Assembly (NCBI GenBank): GCA_046350115.1
Contig: JAXMAZ010000015.1
Coordinates: forward strand, 62,001 to 126,000
DNA: 64,000 bases
From: JAXMAZ01 sp046350115
GTDB lineage: Bacteria; Planctomycetota; Planctomycetia; Gemmatales; Gemmataceae
Direction: 5' to 3'
The notes beneath the pieces were generated by a model. That model searched no databases, was not told the origin of the DNA, and was given only the letters and a program-made list of their open reading frames with translations. The first letter of the stretch is position 1. Each line of letters starts with the position of its first letter. Both the position numbers and the translations under genes were made by a program. Below are positions 57,351 through 64,000 of this stretch, one piece after another.

Positions 57351-57667
57351 ACGGGTGGGTCCAGACGGGTGGCGGGAGGCGGTGTCGCCCACGGTACTCC
57401 CATACGGGCGGGCCGTCAAAACGTTTGCCGGCAGACCTCGGCGGGCCAGGCATTCTCGCTGGCCGCGAGTGCGACTGCGTGATATGCTTTGCATTGCAAA
57501 GACAAGGCCGGCGGTCGTCTGGTGAAGCGAGGCAAGCCCCGGAGGCTGGGCCGGTCGCTCAGCCGGTGGACGGCCGGCTGGCGTCGGATTCCCGGCCCGT
57601 CGGGAGTGACGGCCGGGGTAGAATGGCCGCGTGACCTCACACCCCCGGGGCGGAGCCGACGGGACCG
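57351..57667. other. Divergent intergenic region with a small palindrome
   Basis: 317 bases between divergent starts (DUF6194 and ABC ATPase). It contains GATATGCT at 57481-57489 and, just after it, the 15-base palindrome CTTTGCATTGCAAAG. TATGCT could be a -10, but no good -35 lies 17 bases upstream. The palindrome could be an operator. No ORF here is supported. Confidence 0.35.
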
Positions 57668-58639
57668 ATGGGCCAACCGCCGCTGCTCGAACTGGACGCC
57701 GTCACCCGCACGTTCGGCGGGTTCACCGCCCTGCACGGGGTCACGCTCCGGCTGCCGCCGGGGCGGGTCGGGCTGCTCGGCCCGAACGGGGCCGGCAAGT
57801 CGACGCTGCTCAAAATCCTGATGGGGCTGATCGAACCCACGTCCGGCACCGGCCAGGTGTTCGACAAGCAGCTCGGCGGGGACCGGGATTCGGCGAGCAA
57901 CTGGCGGCTCCGCCGGCTGGTCGGGTTCATGCCGGAGGCGGACGCCCTAGTGCCGGGGCTGACCGGCGTCGAGTACGTCGCCCTGGCCGGTGAGCTGTAC
58001 GGCATGAGCCGCCGGCAGGCCCACCGGCGGGCGCACGAAGTCCTCGGCTACCTCGGGCTGGACGAGGCCCGCTACCGCCGGGTGGAGGAGTATTCGGCCG
58101 GGATGAAGCAGCGGGCGAAGCTCGCCCAGGCGCTCGTCCACGACCCGCCGGTGCTACTGCTGGACGAGCCGACCAGCGGCCTCGACCCGGCCGGTCGGGA
58201 CGCCATGCTCAACCTGATCCGGGAACTCGGCACCGACCACGGCAAGTCGGTCCTGCTCAGCACCCACCTGCTGGCGGACGTGCAGGCGGTGTGCGAGCGG
58301 GTGGTGATCCTGGCCGGCGGCCGGGTGATGGGGCAGGGGACTGTGGACGAACTGTGCGCCGTCCGGGCCGACCGGTTCCGGGTGCGAGTGCAGGGCGACG
58401 GCCTCGCCCGGTTCCGCGGCGACCTGACCGCCGAGGGGGTGCGAGTGCTGGACGACAACGGCCGCGGCGACCTGCGGGTGGCCGTCCCGGACGGGTGGTC
58501 GAATCTCGGCTTCTTCAAGCTGGCGGCGACCGCCGGGCTGGTCGTCCGGGCGGTGGTCCGGGACGACGAGAGTTTGGAGGAGCTGTTCCTGCGGACGGTC
58601 AACCGCGACGAGTGCCGCGACCGCAAGGGAGCGGCTTGA
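57668..58639 (+). CDS. ABC transporter ATP-binding protein (ABC-2 type)
   Basis: 323 residues. Walker A GPNGAGKST at about 38-46, signature EYSAGMKQRAKLAQAL, Walker B VLLLDEPTSGLDPAG, H-loop STHLLADV. The C-terminal ~85 residues are the accessory region of the CcmA/NatA/drug-exporter type. The last codons (CRDRKGAA) are written by the left arm of a family C inverted repeat that runs past the stop codon. It forms a module with the permease that starts 56 bases on. Confidence 0.92.
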   Translation: MGQPPLLELDAVTRTFGGFTALHGVTLRLPPGRVGLLGPNGAGKSTLLKILMGLIEPTSGTGQVFDKQLGGDRDSASNWRLRRLVGFMPEADALVPGLTGVEYVALAGELYGMSRRQAHRRAHEVLGYLGLDEARYRRVEEYSAGMKQRAKLAQALVHDPPVLLLDEPTSGLDPAGRDAMLNLIRELGTDHGKSVLLSTHLLADVQAVCERVVILAGGRVMGQGTVDELCAVRADRFRVRVQGDGLARFRGDLTAEGVRVLDDNGRGDLRVAVPDGWSNLGFFKLAATAGLVVRAVVRDDESLEELFLRTVNRDECRDRKGAA

Positions 58640-58694
58640 ATGGCAGCACACCCCCCGACCTACCAGCCGCTTCCTTGCGGTCGCGGCTCCTGAC
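58614..58694. repeat. Family C inverted repeat overlapping an ABC gene stop
   Basis: Left arm GCCGCGACCGCAAGGGAGCGGCT (58613-58635) is coding; the right arm AGCCGCTTCCTTGCGGTCGCGGC lies at about 58665-58688. The arms differ by one base. The tail TCGCGGCTCCTGAC is identical to the end of the element at 1178-1262. The next gene starts at 58695. Confidence 0.8.
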
Positions 58695-59633
58695 ATGCCC
58701 ACCCCGACCGACACCCTGCTCCGCTACCGCCCGTGGCGGGGCGACCTCCGCGGGCCGACCAGCGGCAGCCTGGCGATGGCCCGGGTGGCGCTGCGGCTGA
58801 TGGCCCGCCGCAAGCTGTTCTGGGGGCTGTACGCCCTGGCCGCCCTGGTCTTCTTCTTCTTCTTCTACGGCCAGTACCTGGTGGTCTGGATCCAGATCCA
58901 GACGGCCAACCAGACGGTCACGTTCGCCGGGGTGCCGGTGAAGGCCGGCGACCTGACCAAGTTCCTGGACGCCCTGGCGCTCAACGGCTCCGGCAAGACC
59001 TACGCCAACTTCATCTGGTTCCAGGGGTACATCAGCATGATCGTCCTGGCCCTGGCCGGGGCGGTGCTGGTGGGCAACGATTTCCACCACGGCAGCCTGC
59101 CGTTCTACCTGTCCAAGCCGATCGGCCGGTGGCACTACGTGCTGGGCAAGGCGCTCGGGGCGGCCGCGTTCGTCAACCTGCTCACCACCCTGCCGGCCCT
59201 GGTGCTATTCGTCCAGGCCGGGCTGCTGTACGACTGGCAGACGTACTACACCGACCACTGGCGGGCGTTCGTCGGCATCCTCGGGTACGGGGCGGTGCTG
59301 ACCGTCTGCCTGAGCCTGCTGCTGGTGGCGACGGCGGTGTGGGTCCGGCGGACGGTCCCGCTGGTGATGGTCTGGGCCGGGGTGTTCGTCCTGTGCCGGA
59401 CGCTGGCCGCGTTCCTGGTGGACGGCCAGAAGTTCGACCCGCGGTGGCGGCTGATCGACCTGTGGAACGACCTGTACCTGGTCGGGGCGTGGTGCCTGGG
59501 GGTGGAGCTGGACCCGAAGCGGGCCGGCGAGCAACCGGAGACGTGGCTGGCGGCGGCGGTGGTCGCCGGGGTGTGTGCCGGGTGCCTGCTTTACCTGCGG
59601 CGGCGGGTACAGGCGGTGGAAGTGGTTTCGTGA
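58695..59633 (+). CDS. ABC-2 type transporter permease
   Basis: 312 residues with six membrane spans after a basic N-terminus: LYALAALVFFFFFYGQYLVV, GYISMIVLALAGAVLVGNDF, AAFVNLLTTLPALVLFVQAG, GILGYGAVLTVCLSLLLVA, VPLVMVWAGVFVLCRTLAAF and AAAVVAGVCAGCLLYLRRRV. The segment GSLPFYLSKPIGRWHYVLGK between spans 2 and 3 is typical of ABC-2 permeases that contact the ATPase. It should work with the ATPase at 57668. The transported substrate is unknown. Confidence 0.85.
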   Translation: MPTPTDTLLRYRPWRGDLRGPTSGSLAMARVALRLMARRKLFWGLYALAALVFFFFFYGQYLVVWIQIQTANQTVTFAGVPVKAGDLTKFLDALALNGSGKTYANFIWFQGYISMIVLALAGAVLVGNDFHHGSLPFYLSKPIGRWHYVLGKALGAAAFVNLLTTLPALVLFVQAGLLYDWQTYYTDHWRAFVGILGYGAVLTVCLSLLLVATAVWVRRTVPLVMVWAGVFVLCRTLAAFLVDGQKFDPRWRLIDLWNDLYLVGAWCLGVELDPKRAGEQPETWLAAAVVAGVCAGCLLYLRRRVQAVEVVS

Positions 59634-59636
59634 TTT

Positions 59637-59744
59637 CGTAGGGCGGGTCAAGCCGGCTTTGCGGCGCCGACCCGCCGGCCCGGGCAGGGACCGATTGCGA
59701 CGCCGGCGGGTCGGCGCCGCAAAGCCGGCTTGACCCGCCCTACG
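59637..59744. repeat. Family D inverted repeat, 43-bp perfect arms
   Basis: Arms 59637-59679 and 59702-59744 are exact complements, with a 22-base centre. It begins 3 bases after the permease stop and ends 30 bases before the next ATPase gene. A lone right arm of the same family lies at 15239-15282. Confidence 0.93.
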
Positions 59745-59774
59745 CCGATCAGGTTTGACGACGAACGAGGGGCC

Positions 59775-60791
59775 ATGAGTACGACGACCCAGACCGACCG
59801 CACCCCGCTGGCGATTCAACTGCCGGCCCGTCACTCGTCCGTCGTCGCCCGGAACACGACGCCCCCGCTCCTGCTCTTCGAGCACGCCTCCAAGTGGTAC
59901 GGCCCGGTGCTGGCGCTCAACCAGGTGACGCTGGAACTGACCGGCGGCATCACCGGCCTCGTCGGGGCGAACGGGGCCGGCAAGTCGACGCTCATCAAGC
60001 TGGCCACCGGCCAGGTGCGGCCGACCGTCGGCCGGGTGACGGTGGCCGGGGTCGATGCGTGGGACTGGCGGGCGCGGCTGCTCGTCGGCTACTGTCCGGA
60101 CCACGACGCCTTCTACGAAGACCTGACCGGCCGACGGTTCGTGTACGAGATGGCCCGGCTGTGCGGGTATGACCGCTCGGAAGCAACCAGGCGAACGGGG
60201 GCGGTGCTGGACCGCGTCGGCATGACCGACCGGGCCGACCGCAAGCTCCGCGGCTACTCCAAGGGGATGCGGCAGCGGGTGAAGCTGGCCCAGGCGCTGC
60301 TCCACGACCCGGGGTTGCTGGTGCTGGACGAGCCGCTGTCCGGGATCGACCCGGTCGGCCGGCAGGAATTGCTCGACCTGTTCCGGTCGCTCGCCGCCCA
60401 GGGGAAGTGCCTGCTCATCAGCAGCCACGAACTCGAAGAGCTGGAGAAGCTGACGGACCACGTCGTCATCATGGCCCGGGGGCGGATCGCGGCCGTCGGC
60501 ACCCTGCAACAGATCCGCGACCTGATGGACGACTTCCCGCTCAGCGTGCGGGTAGACGCCGACCGGCCCCGCGACCTGGCCCGCCGCCTCTTGGCCCTGC
60601 CGGACGTGCTCGGCTGCGACGTGCTGGCGGACGGCGGGGTGGTGGTCCGAGCGACCCACCCGCAGCGGTTCTTCACCGCCTTCGGCAACCTGGTCGTGGA
60701 CGAGTTGATCGAGGTCCGTCGGCTGGAGCCGCTCGACGACTCGGCCCACGCCATCCTCGGCTACCTGCTCGGCGGCAGCGGCAAGACGTGA
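59775..60791 (+). CDS. ABC transporter ATP-binding protein (ABC-2 type)
   Basis: 338 residues from MSTTTQTDRTPLAI. Walker A GANGAGKSTLIK, signature GYSKGMRQRVKLAQALL, Walker B LLVLDEPLSGIDPVG, H-loop SSHELEE. An N-terminal ~35-residue extension precedes the nucleotide fold, and the last ~80 residues form an accessory domain. The ATP-binding fold begins near residue 38. It may pair with the permease at 62007, from which it is separated by an unrelated oxidoreductase, or share the permease at 58695. Confidence 0.9.
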   Translation: MSTTTQTDRTPLAIQLPARHSSVVARNTTPPLLLFEHASKWYGPVLALNQVTLELTGGITGLVGANGAGKSTLIKLATGQVRPTVGRVTVAGVDAWDWRARLLVGYCPDHDAFYEDLTGRRFVYEMARLCGYDRSEATRRTGAVLDRVGMTDRADRKLRGYSKGMRQRVKLAQALLHDPGLLVLDEPLSGIDPVGRQELLDLFRSLAAQGKCLLISSHELEELEKLTDHVVIMARGRIAAVGTLQQIRDLMDDFPLSVRVDADRPRDLARRLLALPDVLGCDVLADGGVVVRATHPQRFFTAFGNLVVDELIEVRRLEPLDDSAHAILGYLLGGSGKT

Positions 60792-60800
60792 CAGAGTGAC

Positions 60801-60941
60801 CGTAGGGTGCGTGGAGTGAGGCTTTGGGAGCGCAACGCACCGGCCCCGCAACGGGTCCGCCCGGTGTGACGGTCACATCCGATGGAGGGCTTGCCATTTC
60901 GGTGCGTTGCGCTCCCAAAGCCTCGCTCCACGCACCCTACG
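60801..60941. repeat. Family A inverted repeat, 40-bp near-perfect arms
   Basis: Arms 60802-60841 and 60901-60940 match at 39 of 40 positions, and the flanking C60801/G60941 also pair. The centre is 59 bases. It begins 9 bases after the ABC ATPase stop and ends 20 bases before the oxidoreductase start. Confidence 0.93.
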
Positions 60942-60960
60942 GCCGGCGTAGGGCGACGGC

Positions 60961-61980
60961 GTGAACTGCCACACCCTGATCGTCGGCCAGGGGATCGCCG
61001 GAACCGCCCTCGCCTGGCAGCTCCGCTGGCGGGGCGTGGCGGTGGCGGCGATCGACCGCGGCGAGCCGGCAACCGCCTCCCGGGTGGCGGCCGGGCTGAT
61101 GACTCCGGTCACCGGCCAGCGGCTGGCCAAGACCTGGCGGCTGGACGACCTGTGGCCGGCGGCCGTCGCCCACTACCGGCGGGCCGAGGCCGAGACCGGC
61201 GAGCGGTTCTTTCTCCCCGGGCCGAGCGTCCGGCTGTTCCAGTCGGCCGACGAGCGGGCGGCGTTCGAGGCGAAGGCGGGCGGGTTCGGCGAGTGGGTGC
61301 GGCCACCGAACCCGCCGGTGAACCCGGACGACTTGGCCGCCCCGTTCGGCGGGTTCGAGATGCCGACCGCCGGCCGCCTGCTCACCGGCCGCTACCTGGA
61401 CGCTAGCCGCCGGTCGCTGTCCGTGACGACCGCCGACCTGGCCCCCACCGACCTCGACCTGTCCGGCGACGGGGTGCGGGTGCCCCGGCTCGGGCTGACG
61501 GCGGGCCGGGTGGTGTTCTGCCGCGGGGTGGGCGACGCCGCCAGCCCGTGGTTTGCGGACGTGCGGTTTCACCCGGCCAAGGGGGAGATTCTGACCGTCC
61601 GCATCCCCGGGCTGGCCGAGACGCGGGTGGTCCACCACGGGGTCTGGCTGGTGCCGCTGGGCGACGACCTGTTCCGCGTCGGGGCGACGTTCGACCGGGA
61701 CAACCTCGACACCCTGCCGACCGACGCCGGTCGGGAGGAGGTGTTGGCGAAACTACGGGCGTTCGTGCGGCGGCCGGTCGAGGTGGTGGAACACCAGGCC
61801 GCCGTTCGCCCGGTGATTTCGGCCGGCCGGCCGACCCTCCTCCGGCACCCGGCCGACTCGCGGCTGTGGCTGTTCAACGGGCTGGGGTCGAAGGGGAGCT
61901 CGTTAGCTCCGTACTTCGCCGCCCGGCTCGCGGAGACTCTGACCCACGAAAGCCCACCCGTTGCAACGGGTGGGCTTTGA
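60961..61980 (+). CDS. DAO-type FAD-dependent oxidoreductase
   Basis: 339 residues from GTG. FAD-binding HTLIVGQGIAGTALAWQLRW (GxGxxG) at the N-terminus, GEPATASRVAAGLMTPVTGQ, and the C-terminal LFNGLGSKGSSLAPYFAARL that completes the FAD site in D-amino-acid-oxidase-like enzymes (compare glycine oxidase and the MnmC C-domain). Substrate unknown. The C-terminal residues ESPPVATGGL and the TGA are written by a 30-bp palindrome, so the natural end has been replaced. It interrupts the ABC transporter genes. Confidence 0.82.
   Translation: MNCHTLIVGQGIAGTALAWQLRWRGVAVAAIDRGEPATASRVAAGLMTPVTGQRLAKTWRLDDLWPAAVAHYRRAEAETGERFFLPGPSVRLFQSADERAAFEAKAGGFGEWVRPPNPPVNPDDLAAPFGGFEMPTAGRLLTGRYLDASRRSLSVTTADLAPTDLDLSGDGVRVPRLGLTAGRVVFCRGVGDAASPWFADVRFHPAKGEILTVRIPGLAETRVVHHGVWLVPLGDDLFRVGATFDRDNLDTLPTDAGREEVLAKLRAFVRRPVEVVEHQAAVRPVISAGRPTLLRHPADSRLWLFNGLGSKGSSLAPYFAARLAETLTHESPPVATGGL
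61949..61978. repeat. Family F 30-bp perfect palindrome overlapping a stop codon
   Basis: Identical to 46375-46404. The last T is the first base of the oxidoreductase stop codon TGA (61978-61980). The following GAGACT is also shared with the other copy. As RNA it would form a GC-rich stem ending in UUU. Confidence 0.88.
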
Positions 61981-62006
61981 GACTTCAAACCCTCGGAAAG
62001 CAACGG

Positions 62007-62975
62007 ATGCAAACCCTGTCCGCCCCGCCCCGCCCGCCGTCCGCCGTGGCCGCGTTCGCCGCGCTCGTCGGGTTCGCGTTCCGCCGGCAGTGGCGGGTCC
62101 GGCAGATGGGCTGGGTGGCGGCCGGGCTGCTCGGGGTGCTGGCCGTCACCGTCGCCGTCATCTCCCACGGGCCGGCCGGGTGGGGGTTGCCGAACCGGTA
62201 CTCGTTCCGGTTTCAGTCCACCTTCCGCAACGCCCCGGACCGGCTGAACCAGCTCCAGGCGTTCCCGATGGGGTCCACCTCGGCGGCCGTCAACCTGGCC
62301 CTGACTGGGCCGTTCCGGGCCGTCCTGGCGGACCGGCAGTACCTGGACGACTGGGCGTTCCTGAACTTCAGCCGGTGGGTGGTGTTCACCATGTACCTGG
62401 GGTTCCTGCTCCCGCTGTTCACCCTGGCGTATGCGTCCGGGGCGATGGGCGGGGAGCGGGAGGGGCGGACGCTCATCTGGCTGACCACCCGGCCGCTCCC
62501 CCGGTGGGCCATCTACCTGGCGAAGCTCCTCGGCGTCCTGCCGTGGTGCCTGCTGGCGTCGGTCGGCGGGTTCGCGGTGCTCTGCCTGTGCGGCGGGGAG
62601 CTGGGCCGCCGGGCGCTGGCCACCTACTGGCCGGCCGCGGTCGCCGGGACGGTCGGGTTCGCCGCCCTGTTCCAACTGATCGGGGCGGTGTTCCGCCGGC
62701 CGGCCGTGGTCGGGCTGGTGTACGTGTTCTTTTTCGAGACGCTGGTGGCCAACCTGCCGGGCAGCCTGAAGCAGCTCAGTCTGAACTTCTACACCAAGTC
62801 GCTCCTCTATAATGAGGCCACGTCCGCCCTGGCGTCCGTCCGTCCGGAGACGCTGGACGTGTACGCCCCGGCCGACCCGGCCACCGCCTGGGGGACGCTG
62901 CTGGCGGCCGCCGCCGGGCTGACCCTGCTCGGCATGTGGCTGTTCGGCCGGCAGGAACCGCGGGATGAAATCTGA
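62007..62975 (+). CDS. ABC-2 type transporter permease
   Basis: 322 residues, six membrane spans: MGWVAAGLLGVLAVTVAVIS, VVFTMYLGFLLPLFTLAYAS, LLGVLPWCLLASVGGFAVLC, YWPAAVAGTVGFAALFQLIG, AVVGLVYVFFFETLVANLPG and WGTLLAAAAGLTLLGMWLFG. The segment REGRTLIWLTTRPLPRWAIY is the ABC-2 ATPase-contact region. The first ~30 residues are Pro/Ala-rich. Its stop TGA is part of the left arm of a type I inverted repeat. Likely partner of the ATPase at 59775. Confidence 0.85.
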   Translation: MQTLSAPPRPPSAVAAFAALVGFAFRRQWRVRQMGWVAAGLLGVLAVTVAVISHGPAGWGLPNRYSFRFQSTFRNAPDRLNQLQAFPMGSTSAAVNLALTGPFRAVLADRQYLDDWAFLNFSRWVVFTMYLGFLLPLFTLAYASGAMGGEREGRTLIWLTTRPLPRWAIYLAKLLGVLPWCLLASVGGFAVLCLCGGELGRRALATYWPAAVAGTVGFAALFQLIGAVFRRPAVVGLVYVFFFETLVANLPGSLKQLSLNFYTKSLLYNEATSALASVRPETLDVYAPADPATAWGTLLAAAAGLTLLGMWLFGRQEPRDEI

Positions 62976-63056
62976 CAAGGTGACAAGGCGACGGGGTGAC
63001 AGGGTGAGGAATCACTGGCGTCACCTTGTCACCCCGTCACCTTGTCACCTTGTCAG
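62972..63056. repeat. Type I inverted repeat built from CAAGGTGA-like units
   Basis: Arms 62972-63007 and 63021-63056, 34 of 36 complementary, each made of near-tandem units of GACAAGGT. The left arm contains the permease stop codon (62973-62975); the right arm ends 8 bases before the next GTG start. Confidence 0.9.
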
Positions 63057-63064
63057 GTGACGCA

Positions 63065-63739
63065 GTGACCCCCACCAATCCGCTCGATCCGCCCCTCCAC
63101 GGCTACCGCGGGGTGGCCACCCCGCCGCCGGTGATGACCCGGCCGGCCGGGCTGACCGTGACCGTCAGCCGGCAGGCCGGCAGCCGCGGCGGGACCATCG
63201 CCGAGGCGGTCGGCCAGCGGCTCGGGTGGCAGGTGTTCACCCAGGAGATGCTCGACTTCCTGGCCCTGGACCCGGCCGGGCACGCCGAGCTGTCCGCCGA
63301 CCTGCCGGCCACCGCCCGGCTGTGGGCGGCCGGGGCGGCGGCCCAGTTCGTCGCCGGCCGGTCGCCGTCCGCCGAGGTGGCGGCCGTCGCCCGGCTGGTG
63401 TTCACCCTGGCCGCCCGGGGCCAGTCGGTGCTGGTCGGCCGGGGGGCCGGGTTCCTGCTGCCGGCCGAATCGACCGTCGCCGTCCGGGTGGTCGCCCCGA
63501 CCCCGCGGCGGGTGAAGTACCTGGCCCAGCGGTTCCGGCTGACCGAGCCGGAGGCGGTCGCCGAGGTGGACGCCCGGGACCGCCGCCGGGCCGCCTTCCT
63601 GGCCGAGCTGGTGGACCGGGACGTGGCCGACCCGGTCGGGTATGACCTGACCCTGAACAGCGACCGGCTCGGGGTGGACCGGTGCGCCGAGCTGATCGTC
63701 CAGACGGTGCGGACGAAGCAGCCGGACGGCGAGTCGTGA
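63065..63739 (+). CDS. Cytidylate kinase-like family protein
   Basis: 224 residues. P-loop-kinase-like core of the cytidylate-kinase-like family: LTVTVSRQAGSRGGTIAEAV near residue 30, GQRLGWQVFTQEMLDFLAL, ARGQSVLVGRGAGFLL, VRVVAPTPRRVKYLAQRF and YDLTLNSDRLGVDRCAELI. The phosphate loop is atypical (SRQAGSRGGTI), as in the cytidylate-kinase-2 group, where function is uncertain. GTG 63065 has AGGTG 5 bases upstream; the ORF upstream of it is repeat-derived. Confidence 0.78.
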   Translation: MTPTNPLDPPLHGYRGVATPPPVMTRPAGLTVTVSRQAGSRGGTIAEAVGQRLGWQVFTQEMLDFLALDPAGHAELSADLPATARLWAAGAAAQFVAGRSPSAEVAAVARLVFTLAARGQSVLVGRGAGFLLPAESTVAVRVVAPTPRRVKYLAQRFRLTEPEAVAEVDARDRRRAAFLAELVDRDVADPVGYDLTLNSDRLGVDRCAELIVQTVRTKQPDGES

Positions 63740-63792
63740 GCGGCCGTAGTGCGTCCGTCTGGTTCCCTCCCCCTGTGGGGGGCTAGTGGTCC

Positions 63793-63930
63793 GTTGCGGC
63801 GGTTTTGTAGGGTGCGTTGAGGCTCTGCGAAACGCACCGTCGTGACTCCGCCCCAGGGCCGAAGTCGTTGCGGGGCCGGTGCGTTTCGTCGCAAAGCCTC
63901 CTCAACGACACCCTACAAAACCGCCGCAAC
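63793..63930. repeat. Family A inverted repeat with extended ends
   Basis: Left arm 63793-63838, right arm 63878-63930, including perfect outer ends GTTGCGGCGGTTTTGTAG/CTACAAAACCGCCGCAAC and family A cores within. It lies 53 bases after the kinase-like gene. Family K-like fragments (CCCTCCCCCTGTGGGG before, GGGTGGGGGG after) flank it, so A may be nested in a K-type element. No gene is seen from here to the end of the window. Confidence 0.88.
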
Positions 63931-64000
63931 CGTCCACAAGGGTGGGGGGCCACGACTTGTTGCCACTTCCGAGACCCCGTTCAGGCGTGCGGCCGTGACC

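Noticed and set aside
57481..57500. GATATGCT plus the palindrome CTTTGCATTGCAAAG as a promoter/operator for the ABC genes
   Set aside because: No acceptable -35 element at the right distance; kept only as a description of the intergenic region.
4679..63930. Recurrent repeats as a CRISPR array or insertion sequences
   Set aside because: The units are inverted pairs spread across gene ends, not regularly spaced direct repeats. No cas gene and no transposase or target-site duplication was seen.

Overview
The window is about 70% G+C and fits a Gemmata-like planctomycete (Planctomycetota, probably Gemmataceae). The signature families are: paired DUF1549/DUF1553 (Planctomycete cytochrome c type) and DUF1501 proteins, a TIGR02996 domain fused to WGR and leucine-rich repeats, three DUF4058 paralogues, a BBP7-type beta-barrel protein, DUF3179, Uma2 and DUF6807 proteins. 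I saw no transposase, integrase, phage gene, CRISPR array or rRNA. The assignment is an inference from family content.

Layout. 1-4.7 kb: end of an esterase/SMP-30 fusion, a zinc alcohol dehydrogenase, a sugar isomerase/epimerase and a GT87 membrane glycosyltransferase. 5-12 kb: DUF1549/1553 and DUF1501 genes on the minus strand with a HicBA toxin-antitoxin pair lodged between them, a CoA transferase and a second DUF1501 gene. 12.2-18 kb: an STM4011-STM4015-type cluster (hydrolase, two radical SAM enzymes, a WGR/TIGR02996/LRR protein and an ATP-grasp-like protein), co-directional and partly translationally coupled. 18.6-23.6 kb: a second DUF1549/1553 plus DUF1501 pair and DUF3179. 23.6-24.9 kb: a gene-poor stretch with two tandem tRNA-like genes. 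25-28.7 kb: nucleotidyltransferase, WD40-like protein and two DUF4058 genes. 28.8-36 kb: a SAM riboswitch followed by a threonine-synthase-like enzyme, a MoaD-like sulfur carrier with a C-terminal Gly-Gly, a membrane glycosyltransferase, a ThiF/MoeB enzyme, two accessory modules (Uma2; ParE-like toxin-antitoxin) and a cysteine desulfurase-like enzyme. 36-44.3 kb: queA, BBP7, csrA, a phosphatase, a GT2 glycosyltransferase and small genes. 44.6-52.4 kb: PMT-type glycosyltransferase, ROK glucokinase, pgi and archaeal-type phosphoglycerate mutase. 52.7-57.4 kb: secreted proteins, argJ, DUF1810 and DUF6194. 57.6-63.7 kb: two ABC ATPases and two ABC-2-type permeases around a DAO-type oxidoreductase, then a cytidylate-kinase-like protein.

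Two gene sets stand out. The SAM-riboswitch locus looks like a sulfur-carrier route to homocysteine: a desulfurase could supply sulfur, ThiF could load MoaD as a thiocarboxylate, and the threonine-synthase-like enzyme could use it on O-phosphohomoserine. The STM401x cluster is a conserved set of unknown chemistry.

The most pervasive non-coding signal is a set of about two dozen long, often perfect inverted repeats (arms about 12-50 bp). Most begin within a few bases of a stop codon, and several supply the stop codon itself. They fall into recurring families, called A (GTAGGGTGCGT ends), B (GGGGGAGGGCGAGGCTCC), C, D, F (30-bp AAAGCCC/GGGCTTT palindromes) and K (CCCTCCCC/GGGGAGGG). Other copies (E, G, H, I, J, L) are unique in sequence but have the same architecture. 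Family B sits nested inside family A at 4.7-4.95 kb. Several have become the C-terminal codons of proteins.
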